A DNA stretch of 64,000 nt from Microglena sp. YARC (Eukaryota > Chlorophyta > Chlorophyceae > Chlamydomonadales > Chlamydomonadaceae), in the NCBI GenBank assembly GCA_022414725.1, contig CM039465.1, forward strand, positions 19,261,114 to 19,325,113, given 5' to 3'. The notes beneath the pieces were generated by a model. The model saw nothing but the letters and a program-made list of their open reading frames with translations. It searched no databases and was not told the DNA's origin. The translations under genes and the position numbers were made by a program. Below are positions 34,949 to 37,115 of this stretch, in pieces (position 1 is the stretch's first letter; each line of letters begins with the position of its first letter).

Positions 34949-36185
34949 GTTACAGTCCAGAGGTAGGCCGAATAGGCTAAAAGGACTTGCTAAACCGTGA
35001 GAGGAAGGGCTTAAAAAAACATTGATGAACTGAACCCCAAACAATTGTTTTAACGACGGGGACCTGAGACTGAGCTTACTGTATAATTTAATTCTACAAT
35101 ATACCCCTGCGCCATGCAACTGCTGATTTGCCTACAATCTAAACCCTAAACCCTATGCCCTACCCCATGCAGCTGCTGATTTGCCTGAACCCTAAACTCT
35201 AAACCCTGCTCCATGCAGCTGCTGATTTGCCTAAACCCTGAATCCTGCCTCATGCAACTGCTGATTTGCCTAAACCCTGAATCCTGATCCATGCAACTGC
35301 TGATTTAAGGTTGAAGGGCATCAAGCACTACTGCACCGTACACAACTCGTATTCCCCACCATGTTGGATCCTGCAGGCCTGGCGTGGAGAGCTGATGGAA
35401 GCTTGTTTACCCCTGACCCATGCAACTGCAGCTTTAAGCTTGAAGGGCATCAAGCACAACTGCACCGTACACAACTTCCCTACCATGTTGGATCTTGCAG
35501 GCCTGGCGTGGAGAGCTGATGGCCCAGGCTCACATGGCACCACCCACACCTGGGCGGCTCCCAGCCGACCCATTCGACTCACCCAGGGTCCCCTCCGAGC
35601 ACACTGATAGGGGATTTGAGGCAAACAGTAACGCAGCGTCAGTCCCTGGAGGCTCAGTCGCATCCATTCCCATGGGGTTGCTGGTCACCAGTAACGCCCG
35701 TTTTGCAGACTCCAGGTATCTTCAACCAGGCCGGAATGCTCAAAGAAATCAATACATTGATGAAGGATGTATCCAAGTTGCTGCCCTTGGCAGACTCTAG
35801 TGCTGCACCCCTTGCTTCAGCTACTTCAGCTACTCCACCAGATGCTGGTTCAGCTACATTAGCTACTCCACCCGACACTGCTTCGGCTGCTTCAGCTGCT
35901 CCACCAGGCACTGGTTCAGCTTCTTCAGCTACACCAGCTGAGGTTGCGCCAGCTGAAGGGCTGCAGGCAGGAGAGAGGGTGCCCAGTCATGCTGAGGTTG
36001 GGTGTCTGATGCGCCCGCCCTTGGACCGTGTCTCACACTCCATGTCAGGCTTGGCTAGGTTGCTCCAGGGGTGGCTGCCCGCGCGGGAGCATCGGGCTAT
36101 GGTAGATGCTGCTGCAGCCGCCAACGAAATCAACGACTTGGTTGCCCGGATAAGCAGGCTGGGGATGAGTGGAAGTGCAGATTAG
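38..36185 (+). CDS. HEATR6-like: HEATR6-like HEAT-repeat protein, multi-exon gene (whole span)
   Basis: The gene is assembled from about 18 exons; joined, they give roughly 1,490 codons, against about 1,180 residues in human HEATR6. Order and content follow that family: an N-terminal helical region (4907-9438), the central block with [16 protein letters not shown] and SAVVEG (10861-11419, DUF4042-type), and C-terminal HEAT blocks with [13 protein letters not shown] and [15 protein letters not shown] (32986-33238). HEAT proteins are alpha-solenoid scaffolds; the molecular role of HEATR6 is poorly defined. Exon phases agree at most junctions (2|1, 0|0, 1|2), which supports the model. Uncertain points are the first donor (GTCCGT), a frameshifted exon near 14.0 kb, the acceptor of the 21.6 kb exon, an in-frame TAG at 23211 and a frame change near 35.7 kb. 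The gene could therefore be active, or a decaying copy, or contain assembly errors. Alignment is from memory of the family, not a search. Confidence 0.75.
312..505 (+). repeat. Dispersed repeat family X, copy 1
   Basis: It starts near GCGGAGAGTG and contains CAGGTGGCAA, GTTAGTTATGAGACAGTTGG, a (T/C)GGACGGTCGGAC block and an end GGGGGGGCTCCGCAAAAA. The same order of blocks recurs at about 25681-25862 on this strand and at about 17463-17660 on the other strand. It is short and non-coding, with no clear terminal inverted repeats, so it may be a SINE-like or other non-autonomous element. Confidence 0.55.
777..2390 (+). repeat. 60-bp minisatellite with 120-bp higher-order period
   Basis: About 27 head-to-tail copies of a 60-bp AT-rich unit carry ATGGTAGAAGATACAATTCA, a TTTGCGTTGTA..TAACTATGTAA block and a CTCATAATGTG tail. 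Most units are exactly 60 bp. Two versions alternate, giving a 120-bp period: ATATCTCATA against ATATATCATA in the left half, and CGCTGTATCTAAC against CATTGTATATAAC in the right half. A stray unit fragment recurs near 3190-3260. Confidence 0.9.
2745..2935 (+). repeat. Dispersed GC-rich repeat family Y, copy 1
   Basis: Blocks include GCGCGC, GACTTTTTGACCCCCTCTGC, TTTTTTGCGCTTTTTGCACTA-like strings, then GGCCAATTTGGCCATTTGAA and TACCCTG. The same series occurs at about 36945-37115 in the same orientation. It contains internal GCGCTT/AAGCGC palindromes that could fold. Confidence 0.55.
3830..3888 (+). CDS. HEATR6-like exon 2
   Basis: It follows acceptor TTTCACAG and ends at donor GTAGGA. The 59 nt read [19 protein letters not shown] plus two bases (AG). 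The matching one-base start of the next exon (A) completes an Arg codon, so the phases fit. The pattern resembles the N-terminal V.PEDV..L..Q helix of HEATR6. The exon is short, so confidence rests on phase and order. Confidence 0.6.
3905..4155 (+). repeat. Tetranucleotide-derived satellite (GCTT/GTTT)
   Basis: A run of GCTT and then GTTT units with interruptions begins right after the exon 2 donor. It is translatable in all frames as Cys/Leu/Phe-rich peptide but is intronic low-complexity DNA. Confidence 0.9.
4330..4906 (+). repeat. Tandem copies of the exon 3 acceptor side
   Basis: Three degraded copies (about 4330-4460, 4520-4640 and 4725-4850) of a block found intact at 4905-5020 are each preceded by a C-run or CCAAA-rich stretch. 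They contain GACACAGCTCTGGTC, GTCATGCTATGC, AGTGCTGGGAGGC and ATGTCCATGTCATCCG. Each copy joins intron end, poly-C tract and the start of exon 3. The last copy continues into the full exon and is taken as the real one. Confidence 0.8.
4907..5264 (+). CDS. HEATR6-like exon 3
   Basis: The exon begins after a poly-C tract and CCCCAG, one base into a codon, and ends phase 0 at donor GTAAGT. It encodes about 119 residues. HEAT-like helices are [17 protein letters not shown] and [16 protein letters not shown], then an acidic [12 protein letters not shown] linker, then [15 protein letters not shown] and [20 protein letters not shown]. Helix order resembles the HEATR6 N-terminal solenoid. Confidence 0.75.
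5265..6545 (+). repeat. Tandem copies of the exon 3 donor side
   Basis: At least six copies of the end of exon 3 plus its 5' splice site (CAACCCCCTCCAGAACATG then TAAGT or TAAGC) lie near 5615-5640, 5830, 6065, 6230, 6400 and 6510. They are separated by TAATAAGGC, GCGCCTTGACC.GCTAGAC and (CA)n blocks. The copy at 5525-5640 carries about 115 nt of exon; later ones carry 20-35 nt. None has a good upstream acceptor. Confidence 0.8.
6770..6944 (+). mobile_element. MITE-like element with about 30-bp terminal inverted repeats
   Basis: The left end TATAGC(A)ATTCAGGGGATG continues into AACTGGACAAAC. The right end is its inverse complement (GTTTGTCCAGTTCATCCCCTGGATCGCTATA, given here only to mark position 6914-6944), with few mismatches. 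The inside has GAATTCTCGA palindromes and no ORF. The outer TATA could reflect TA target duplication. The size of 175 bp and the structure are typical of a non-autonomous DNA transposon; the family is unknown. Confidence 0.75.
7248..7436 (-). mobile_element. tRNA-derived SINE-like repeat, copy 1
   Basis: On the minus strand the head at about 7436-7380 reads GGTCTAGTGGTAGACC (A-box and D-stem like) and, about 42 nt on, GGGGCAACTCCCC (B-box like). The tail to 7248 contains GTTGAAGGTCGTCGTCAACC, CTCCCTTAACACCACGCCCC and ends in GGCGTTATC. The same tail follows a different tRNA-like head at 36728-36925. Box spacing matches a tRNA. Confidence 0.55.
7425..7520 (+). repeat. 25-bp tandem repeat of the SINE head
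   Basis: Four copies of GGTCTACCACTAGACCATTG followed by TATCT extend the tRNA-like head of the neighbouring repeat. They appear to be a secondary tandem expansion of the A-box region. Confidence 0.8.
8134..8277 (+). CDS. HEATR6-like exon 4
   Basis: 48 codons, phase 0 at both ends, lie between acceptor TTTCCAG and donor GTAGGG. The translation runs [20 protein letters not shown] then [20 protein letters not shown] and [22 protein letters not shown] is a typical HEAT helix and matches the position of the R.AAV..MANLCL helix in HEATR6. Confidence 0.8.
8218..8793 (+). repeat. 127-bp tandem repeat spanning the exon 4 donor (5 copies)
   Basis: Units repeat every 127 bp; the string GAGCTGACAA begins at 8221, 8348, 8475, 8602 and 8729. 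Each unit includes the last 60 or so bases of exon 4, the donor AAG/GTAGG and the first 60 or so intron bases with ATCATGTTATCATATGATG. Copies are nearly identical, so the expansion is recent. Confidence 0.95.
8902..9078 (+). repeat. (ACCT)n microsatellite
   Basis: A long ACCT/GCCT tetranucleotide run in intron 4 ends about 45 nt before the exon 5 acceptor and acts as an extended pyrimidine-rich region. Confidence 0.95.
9122..9438 (+). CDS. HEATR6-like exon 5
   Basis: The exon follows CCCTCACAG and ends phase 2 at donor GTGGGA. It reads [55 protein letters not shown], then a Ser/Thr/Pro-rich linker ending PPT. The block fits the F...LQNALKGIQ.LL...LG.LLAVLKKF segment of HEATR6. The low-complexity linker corresponds to the variable middle of the family. 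Confidence 0.75.
9664..10353 (+). repeat. About nine 76-bp copies of the exon 6 acceptor side
   Basis: Each unit contains an intron end (CCCAACCAACCCAATCCC), TGCAG, and GTCTGATGTGCCTCCAGCTA then GCCACTGAGC. The last, coding version at 10350-10380 reads TGCAGGTTTGATGTGACTCC then AGTTAGCCGA. All units keep an AG and a pyrimidine-rich lead, so each is a decoy 3' splice site. Confidence 0.95.
10355..10558 (+). CDS. HEATR6-like exon 6
   Basis: The exon completes the Arg codon of exon 5 with its first base and ends phase 2 at donor GTGGGG. It encodes [20 protein letters not shown], a [13 protein letters not shown] motif (the P.Y.PPHLR pattern is also seen in HEATR6 relatives), then a Ser/Ala-rich linker, a [11 protein letters not shown] stretch with a CxxC pair, and ASDLANADR. 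It corresponds to the disordered centre of the protein. Confidence 0.75.
10565..10675 (+). repeat. Dispersed repeat family Z, copy 1
   Basis: ATTGAAATTGAAATTGTTAC, ATCCG.GTAAT, CAGGACGTGAAGTTAAGGAC, ACCAC.GCGTAAGCCGGAGC and AGTCACC recur in order at about 20378-20477. There is no coding potential. Confidence 0.65.
10676..10850 (+). repeat. Dispersed AT-rich repeat family W, copy 1
   Basis: GGCAACTAATA, ATTAACT.ATATTA, AGTGTC.ACAA, TTTTCAAAT, GGTGAG.CGGCTCGTC and TAATATTATCTAA recur in the same order and orientation at about 56283-56465. The sequence is full of AATATT palindromes; it could be MITE-like, but ends are not clear. Confidence 0.55.
10861..11419 (+). CDS. HEATR6-like exon 7 (central conserved block)
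   Basis: This is the best-supported exon: it starts after CTACTGGCAG, completes an Arg codon, and ends phase 0 at donor GTAAGG. It reads [80 protein letters not shown], later [20 protein letters not shown] and [21 protein letters not shown]. This matches the HEATR6 order: KVR..AL.CL, YWS..IPD, PSPK.R..AL.VLSAILEG, FLSVAED, ELHRCLLLALVAE, NLVSNAPY.RL. Confidence 0.88.
11476..12207 (+). repeat. Tandem copies of the exon 7 donor side
   Basis: Copies near 11476-11595, 11780-11900, 11965-12035 (cut short) and 12093-12207 contain GTGCTGCATGCACTGAGTGC, CTACTGTCCGT, TTTGAGAGGCTACC, CAGACGCTGATCCCCGAAGT and usually CAG/GTAAGG. Each is preceded by CTTGCCTAG or similar, so they also have acceptor-like ends and could be spliced as alternative exons. 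In the last copy the final CAG is TAG. A G-rich GTGGGG block at 11620-11755 separates copies. Confidence 0.85.
12230..12616 (+). repeat. Tandem copies of the exon 8 acceptor side
   Basis: Three degraded copies of the intron end (CTGACCCTGTTTTCTTTCCA, ATGCGTC.GCTACACACAG) plus the exon 8 start (GCAGTGCATCTCAGAT.., TCGTCCTTCACCCC, AGCTCTCACC..TCAATGCTGC, CTGCTT.GC.TGTGTT) lie ahead of the coding copy. Confidence 0.85.
12617..12775 (+). CDS. HEATR6-like exon 8
   Basis: 53 codons, phase 0 at both ends, run from ACACACAG to donor GTGGGC. The sequence is [53 protein letters not shown]. The part [20 protein letters not shown] lines up with the [22 protein letters not shown] helix of HEATR6. Confidence 0.72.
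12776..13750 (+). repeat. Degenerate copies of the exon 8 donor side
   Basis: Copies near 12870-12962, 13028-13125, 13195-13300, 13345-13490 and 13695-13745 carry GCTTTGCCTGTGTTG, TTTGTCCACCAAGAC, GGATGGAGTCATAC, CACCTTGACCTACAG and GTGGG.CTCAT. They decay with distance from the exon. The last has lost the CAG of the junction. Confidence 0.85.
14010..14160 (+). CDS. Candidate HEATR6-like exon 9 (frame broken)
   Basis: The exon follows (CAC)n and AAG. Phase 0 reading gives [15 protein letters not shown] then TGA at about 14055. One base out it reads [20 protein letters not shown] and [15 protein letters not shown] related copy at 13870-13950 keeps the frame ([18 protein letters not shown]), so an extra T near 14050 is the likely cause, either an error or a real mutation. 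The end near 14160 lacks the G before GTGTGG that later copies have. HEATR6 has an SSP..S..CWLIRL segment here; the match is weak. Confidence 0.35.
14161..17462 (+). repeat. G-rich minisatellite (GGTGCAGGGGAAGGGGCT type) with exon-end copies
   Basis: About seven long units each have a GGGCTGGTGCAGGGGAAGG array, an AT-rich insert (GGCAGGTGTATTTGCTAGGA, TCAAAGTTTTAA, GTCGAGAAATTC, AAGTATGTATCAATGCCT) and a copy of the exon 9 end (GTTGCGATAGCACCACATG, ..ACAG/GTGTGGGCGC). Unit length varies and single-base indels are frequent. Both strands are open over long stretches, purely from low complexity. Confidence 0.9.
17463..17660 (-). repeat. Dispersed repeat family X, copy 2 (inverted)
   Basis: On the minus strand it reads TTGGCAGAGAGTGTTGCG.., GGTCAGACGGACACGCGAGT, GGGCGCTCCCGCCCCCTCAG, AAGGGGGGGCTCCGCCCAAA. 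This matches the right part of the 312-505 and 25681-25862 copies. It interrupts the last unit of the G-rich minisatellite and marks the switch from G-rich to C-rich intron sequence. Confidence 0.55.
17700..18262 (+). repeat. C-rich intron end with two decoy copies of the exon 10 acceptor
   Basis: CCACC/CACA-rich DNA contains ACACCCAGGTGCATGCAAGA then GTGGGATCAGCCCTC at about 17903 and 18058 before the coding copy at 18261. The second also carries CAGCAGCCACCTTGAACCTA. Confidence 0.85.
18263..18582 (+). CDS. HEATR6-like exon 10 (probable)
   Basis: The longest frame starts two bases into the exon (needs a phase-1 partner): [33 protein letters not shown], an Arg/Gly/Pro linker, [44 protein letters not shown]. 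The last helix resembles the DPSIQLHGAKLLEELG.GL block of HEATR6. The phase does not match exon 9, and another frame starts [12 protein letters not shown] before a stop, so the 5' part is unsure. Confidence 0.55.
18583..18872 (+). repeat. 42-bp donor-side repeat, first array
   Basis: About six copies of GTGAGCTTTCTGTCATATCT plus GTCATCGCTCGGGAGAGCAC and AG follow the exon 10 end. The unit is 42 bp, so it keeps frame and reads [14 protein letters not shown] repeatedly. Each copy ends with a good donor (ACAG/GTGAGC). Confidence 0.93.
18880..19466 (+). repeat. GGAT-type minisatellite, about 100-bp units
   Basis: About six units of GATG/GGAT runs carry GGGCAAATGGATGTATTGGT and GTGGTTGGATGAATGAATTG. 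It is G-rich on the sense strand, and the minus strand is open as Ile/His/Pro/Ser repeats from low complexity only. Confidence 0.93.
19467..20170 (+). repeat. Second copy of the exon 10 end plus a longer 42-bp array
   Basis: 19505-19720 repeats the exon 10 segment from GGCATCGCC.GCAGGGATG through GGGAGAGCACAG almost exactly. About eleven 42-bp units follow to 20170. The duplication therefore carried exon end, donor and repeat together and was followed by independent expansion. The 5' part of this copy lacks the start of exon 10. Confidence 0.9.
20378..20477 (+). repeat. Dispersed repeat family Z, copy 2
   Basis: Same block order as 10565-10675 (AAATTGAAATTGAAATTGTT to GCCGGAGCTAGCAGTAGTCA). 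The flanks differ. Confidence 0.65.
20478..21160 (+). other. Intron 10 sequence without a clear exon
   Basis: Mixed sequence follows a C-run at 20286-20300 and (CA)n. It includes GGGTTTAGGTTTAGGGTTTG at 20857-20877, a TTTAGGG-like motif. An open stretch at 20875-21060 (Thr/Arg/Pro-rich) has no recognisable domain. Confidence 0.4.
21160..21578 (+). repeat. Poly-C / (CT)n acceptor-like array with a 79-nt C-run
   Basis: Four units of C-run, (TC)n or (CA)n, then CAG and GATGAACTCATACGCATCA are followed by an uninterrupted C-run from 21479 to 21557. Each unit looks like a 3' splice site plus the same exon start, yet no exon continues from them. The C-run directly precedes the acceptor of the next coding exon. 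Confidence 0.85.
21580..21763 (+). CDS. HEATR6-like exon 11 (acceptor uncertain)
   Basis: The coding frame reads [58 protein letters not shown] and ends phase 0 at donor [25 protein letters not shown] lines up with the [22 protein letters not shown] helix of HEATR6. The CCACAG at 21574-21579 would need a phase-2 partner, whereas exon 10 ends phase 0. GAGAG at 21612-21616 would restore phase 0. Confidence 0.62.
21764..22150 (+). repeat. Copies of the exon 11 donor side
   Basis: CCTCACACACGGCTTACATG and GTAGGTCTAATTATATATCA recur at about 21844 and 22076 after the real junction at 21763. (TAG)n and AT-rich DNA lie between. Each copy has about 20 nt of exon and the donor. Confidence 0.9.
22190..23048 (+). 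repeat. Tandem copies of the exon 12 acceptor side
   Basis: Five copies (near 22196, 22305, 22505, 22665 and 22850) carry CCTGTCAATCTTGCAG, GTTCGCTCTGCAGCCGTGGC, CGCCTTCTACGAGCTGCCTC and GCCCTGGGAGCTGAGGCCCA. They diverge after ATCATCC..ATGCT.ATCCT. The final copy at 23049 continues into the coding exon. Confidence 0.92.
23049..23252 (+). CDS. HEATR6-like exon 12 (in-frame TAG or earlier donor)
   Basis: The exon starts after TCTTGCAG in phase 0: [43 protein letters not shown]. This matches HEATR6 [20 protein letters not shown] and LCITVLLGLNDS. A donor GTGCGT at 23178 would end it there, phase 0. Reading on gives [11 protein letters not shown], which resembles the conserved VKAATSRALG helix, then TAG (23211), then [13 protein letters not shown] to a better donor GTAGGT at 23253. 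Either the exon stops early and lacks a helix, or the TAG is an error or mutation. Confidence 0.7.
23260..24425 (+). repeat. 12-bp CACCACCACCTA/CACCTCAC minisatellite
   Basis: About 1.15 kb of ACCACCTCACC/ACCACCTAACC units without G-rich counterpart. It fills intron 12 and is C-rich on the sense strand up to the next exon. Confidence 0.95.
24430..24665 (+). repeat. Decoy copy of the exon 13 acceptor side
   Basis: CCCCTCACGCAGAGGGCCCA, GCAGGTCCCCACGGCTTCTC and TGGCGGTCACCGCCATCA at about 24443-24500 duplicate the exon 13 start at 24656-24715. A third, shorter TCACGCAGAGGCACTC lies near 24601. Confidence 0.9.
24666..24830 (+). CDS. HEATR6-like exon 13
   Basis: 55 codons, phase 0 at both ends, lie between CTCACGCAG and donor GTATGT. 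The sequence is [55 protein letters not shown]. It lines up with HEATR6 [20 protein letters not shown] and NVRAKAAWSLGNLTD; the VR..SSWALA.F.D pattern is a clear HEAT helix. Confidence 0.8.
24831..25490 (+). repeat. Copies of the exon 13 donor side in a TTTTATTTGTAGGTGTG satellite
   Basis: About five units of roughly 90-145 bp carry TTTATTTTGGCAGCGCCTGG, CAGAGCAG/GTATGTGTTGG and TCGGCCCTTG. The TTGGCAGCGCCTGGCAGAGC part derives from the exon end (GCTAAGGCAGAGCAG). Each unit again has a donor, and its TTATTTGTAG strings look like acceptors. Confidence 0.85.
25681..25862 (+). repeat. Dispersed repeat family X, copy 3
   Basis: It starts near AAAATGGCGGAGAGTGATCG and ends GGGGGTCTCCACCAAAAATC. 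This is the cleanest copy of the family also at 312-505 and 17463-17660. A GCGTCGCCTGCGACGC palindrome lies just upstream. Confidence 0.6.
25880..25996 (+). pseudogene. Decoy copy of most of exon 13
   Basis: CAGCGTAACGTCTGTGCGC, TCTAGTAGCTGGGCACTGGC, CGCCTTCTGTGACACACA and GGAGCACAGGGCCCTTGGCT end at GCAGCGCAG/GTATGT. It repeats the second half of exon 13 with its donor but without its 5' part, and lies next to the family X repeat. Confidence 0.85.
25997..26425 (+). repeat. 29-bp GTGTAGGTGTGTACAGGTGT minisatellite
   Basis: About 13 near-identical units with GTGTTTTATGTGTAGG begin directly at the donor of the exon 13 decoy copy. The unit carries CAG/GTGTGT and TAG/GTGTGT splice-like strings. 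Confidence 0.95.
26510..27040 (+). repeat. (TATG)n, a 46-nt C-run and CA-rich intron sequence
   Basis: (GTAT)n runs at about 26513-26552, with a C-run at about 26659-26704. CCACCC-rich DNA to 27040 contains two related CCTGGGT.ACATA blocks (near 26606-26637 and 26813-26830). No exon is visible. Confidence 0.7.
27040..28130. other. Non-repetitive island inside intron 13
   Basis: Normal-complexity sequence of about 1.1 kb lies in a satellite-filled intron. The minus strand is open at 27060-27791 (243 codons, starting [20 protein letters not shown]) and the plus strand at 27368-27769 (133 codons). Neither shows a domain I recognise. Two related GGGATTTG(A/G)AT..TCGGCTCAGTC blocks lie near 27855 and 27950. 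It could be a decayed insertion or a transposed host fragment. Confidence 0.35.
28314..28451 (+). CDS. HEATR6-like exon 14
   Basis: 46 codons, phase 0 at both ends, run from CACACAG to donor [69 protein letters not shown] joins [10 protein letters not shown] of exon 15 to give the [29 protein letters not shown] pattern of HEATR6. Later copies with the same end exist at 28515-28633, 30550-30645, 31405-31502 and 31760-31855; this one has the best acceptor and a non-repetitive N-terminal half. Confidence 0.75.
28452..32035 (+). repeat. GGTGGTGAGGAGGAGGAGGC minisatellite with four exon 14 end copies
   Basis: A purine-rich array of about 3.4 kb is embedded with copies of the exon 14 3' half and donor at about 28550-28633, 30560-30645, 31420-31502 and 31770-31855 (GTGGACACAGCTTCCTTGCC, CCCCTACCGCTGCTGGCTGA, GGCTACCCTGGCTGCAGTTC, AGGATGTAGACAAGGTG). 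In the exon frame the array reads as Gly/Glu runs leading into [12 protein letters not shown], so it is translatable in frame with the exon copies in places. Confidence 0.93.
32040..32985 (+). repeat. About eight copies of the exon 15 acceptor side
   Basis: Units of roughly 70-145 bp carry GTAATTGTCCATTATAG, GTTCGTGCGAATGGTGTCCG, TGCACTGGGAGCTCTATTCA, CCATCATCCGCC and often AGCAAAAGCAGCGCGAGC and GAGCATCACAAACAAAGT. Each has the branch-like and AG signal of the real junction at 32985. In most copies the downstream frame hits a stop. Confidence 0.92.
32986..33238 (+). CDS. HEATR6-like exon 15 (C-terminal HEAT block)
   Basis: The exon starts phase 0 after CCACTGTAG and ends phase 1 at donor GTGGGG. 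The sequence is [84 protein letters not shown]. It matches HEATR6 [19 protein letters not shown] and then MKVRWNACYAMGNMFKN in spacing and sequence. This is the clearest C-terminal family signature in the window. Confidence 0.88.
33239..33885 (+). repeat. Two copies of the exon 15 donor side, a 35-nt G-run and (CTAA)n
   Basis: A G-run lies at 33268-33302. Exon-end copies at about 33372-33460 and 33586-33680 carry GCATGCTTTGCAA.ACACGG, TCTGCTC.GGAGCGAG and AAGGATGGTGCC.AGAGGTG, separated by GTTAGTTAGTTAG/ACTAACTAACTA arrays that could pair with each other. Confidence 0.9.
33886..34457 (+). CDS. HEATR6-like exon 16
   Basis: The exon begins after CACCTCCAG, completes a Gly codon (phase 1|2), and ends phase 0 at donor GTGGGG. 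Helices are [56 protein letters not shown], then a Gly/Ser-rich insert of about 80 residues, then [28 protein letters not shown] and [25 protein letters not shown]. This follows HEATR6 L.SVV.SCKNFKVRIRSAAA, Y..IWNALVTALQKSE, FKYCVSLRTQICQALIHLL. The low-complexity insert is unusual for the family. Confidence 0.87.
34458..34700 (+). repeat. Two copies of the exon 16 donor side and a G-run
   Basis: CTGCTTCTGCTGCACATTG, TGGCCAGCAAGCTACAG and GTGGGGTGGGGTG recur at about 34497-34545 and 34573-34620. A G-run follows at about 34668-34690. Copies differ from the exon by a few bases (AACGAGCTTCAG to AGCAAGCTACAG). Confidence 0.93.
34856..35500 (+). repeat. Decoy copies of the exon 17 acceptor side with (GTAT)n
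   Basis: CCTTAGGTCTGGCGTGGAGA, ACTGATGGAA (34854) and CCTGCAGGCCTGGCGTGGAG, AGCTGATGGAAGC (35371) precede the real copy at 35494. Between them lie (GTAT)n at about 34903-34945, telomere-like TAAACCCTAAACCCTA near 35143 and repeated ATGCAACTGCTGATTTGCCT blocks. Confidence 0.88.
35501..35683 (+). CDS. HEATR6-like exon 17 (C-terminal region)
   Basis: After GATCTTGCAG in phase 0 it reads [61 protein letters not shown]. The frame stays open to a stop at 35798, but the following long open frame is shifted by one. A 25-nt GT..AG segment (35684-35708) would join the two if spliced. A base error is equally possible. Confidence 0.5.
35709..36185 (+). CDS. HEATR6-like last exon with stop codon
   Basis: 158 codons and a TAG stop at 36183-36185. 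It reads [40 protein letters not shown], then Ser/Ala/Thr/Pro repeats ([22 protein letters not shown]), [53 protein letters not shown]. The two helical ends are probably the C-terminal HEAT helices; similarity to HEATR6 is weak here. The Ala/Thr/Pro repeat is lineage-specific. Confidence 0.55.
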   Translation, partial: TPGIFNQAGMLKEINTLMKDVSKLLPLADSSAAPLASATSATPPDAGSATLATPPDTASAASAAPPGTGSASSATPAEVAPAEGLQAGERVPSHAEVGCLMRPPLDRVSHSMSGLARLLQGWLPAREHRAMVDAAAAANEINDLVARISRLGMSGSAD

Positions 36186-36672
36186 AAAGGGTGCTGGCAC
36201 ACACAGAGCATCGGGCTATGGCGATGCTGCTGCAGCTTTCGCCAACAAAATCAACGACTTGGTTGCCCGGATAAGCAGGCTGGGGATGAGTGGAAGTGCA
36301 GATTAGAAAGGGTGCTGGCACACACAGAGCATCGGGGGCTATGGCAGATGCTGCTGCAGCCGCCAACGAAATCAACGAATTGGTTGCCCGATTAAGCAGG
36401 CTGGGGATGAGTGGAAATGCAGATTAGAAAGGGTGCTGGCGCACGCGGAGCATCGGGGGCTATGGTAGATGCAGCTGCAGCCGCCAACAAAATCAACAAC
36501 TTGGTTGCCTGATCAAGCAGGCTGGGATGAGTGAAAGTGCAGATTAGAAAGGGTGCTGGCGCACGCAGAGTGTCCGGGGCTATGGTGGACGCTGATGAAG
36601 CCGTCAACGTAATCAACGACTTGGCTGTTCGGCTAAGCAGGCTGGGGATGAGTGGAAGTGCAGATTAGAAAG
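36186..36672 (+). repeat. Four 118-bp copies of the gene 3' end including the stop codon
   Basis: GAGCATCGGGCTATGG, GATGCTGCTGCAGC, GCCAACGAAATCAACGACTT, GGTTGCCCGGATAAGCAGGC, TGGGGATGAGTGGAAGTGCA and GATTAG recur near 36207, 36330, 36449 and 36566. They follow the stop and are presumably 3' untranslated or intergenic. Confidence 0.93.
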
Positions 36673-36727
36673 GGGGCTGGGGCTCTAATGTTACGTAATG
36701 TTGGGGTAAGCAGGCTGTAAAAGTACT

Positions 36728-36925
36728 GATAACGCCTGGTGGGCGTGGTATTAAGGGAGCCCCGTCTTATTGACGGTAGGGAACGGCTACTACTTTACCT
36801 GACAAAGCTTCAACCATGGCCGGTTGACAGAGACCACGAACACTAAGGCGCACTCCCTGGGAATTCGGAAGCCGGCAGTCGGCACCTAATGTCGTTCAGG
36901 AGCTCTGCCATTGAGCCATTCATTC
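36728..36925 (-). mobile_element. tRNA-derived SINE-like repeat, copy 2
   Basis: On the minus strand the head at about 36920-36855 reads ATGGCTCAATGGCAGAGC (A-box like) and, about 44 nt later, GGCTTCCGAATTCCC (a degenerate B-box). The tail shares GTCAACC, GCTCCCTTAATACCACGCCC and GGCGTTATC with the copy at 7248-7436. Different heads with one tail suggest a SINE family that swapped tRNA heads. Confidence 0.55.
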
Positions 36926-36944
36926 AACGAGGATCAGTACTACC

Positions 36945-37115
36945 AAGAGCGCGCACGCAGCGCGTCGCCGCGCTGCTTTTTGAGCCCCCCTGCGCGTTTA
37001 GCGAGTTATTTCAACCCCCTGTGGTGCAAGCGCGCAGTTTTTTTGCGTTTTTTGCACTAAAAAAGCGTGACAATTTGACGTTTGTGCCGCTGACCAATTT
37101 GGCAAGAAGTAGAAC
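36945..37115 (+). repeat. Dispersed GC-rich repeat family Y, copy 2
   Basis: GAGCGCGC, GCTTTTTGAGCCCCCCTGCG, ATTTCAACCCCCTGTGGTGC, TTTTTTTGCGTTTTTTGCAC, CTGACCAATTTGGCAAGAAG and ACCCTG follow the same order as 2745-2935. Confidence 0.55.
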
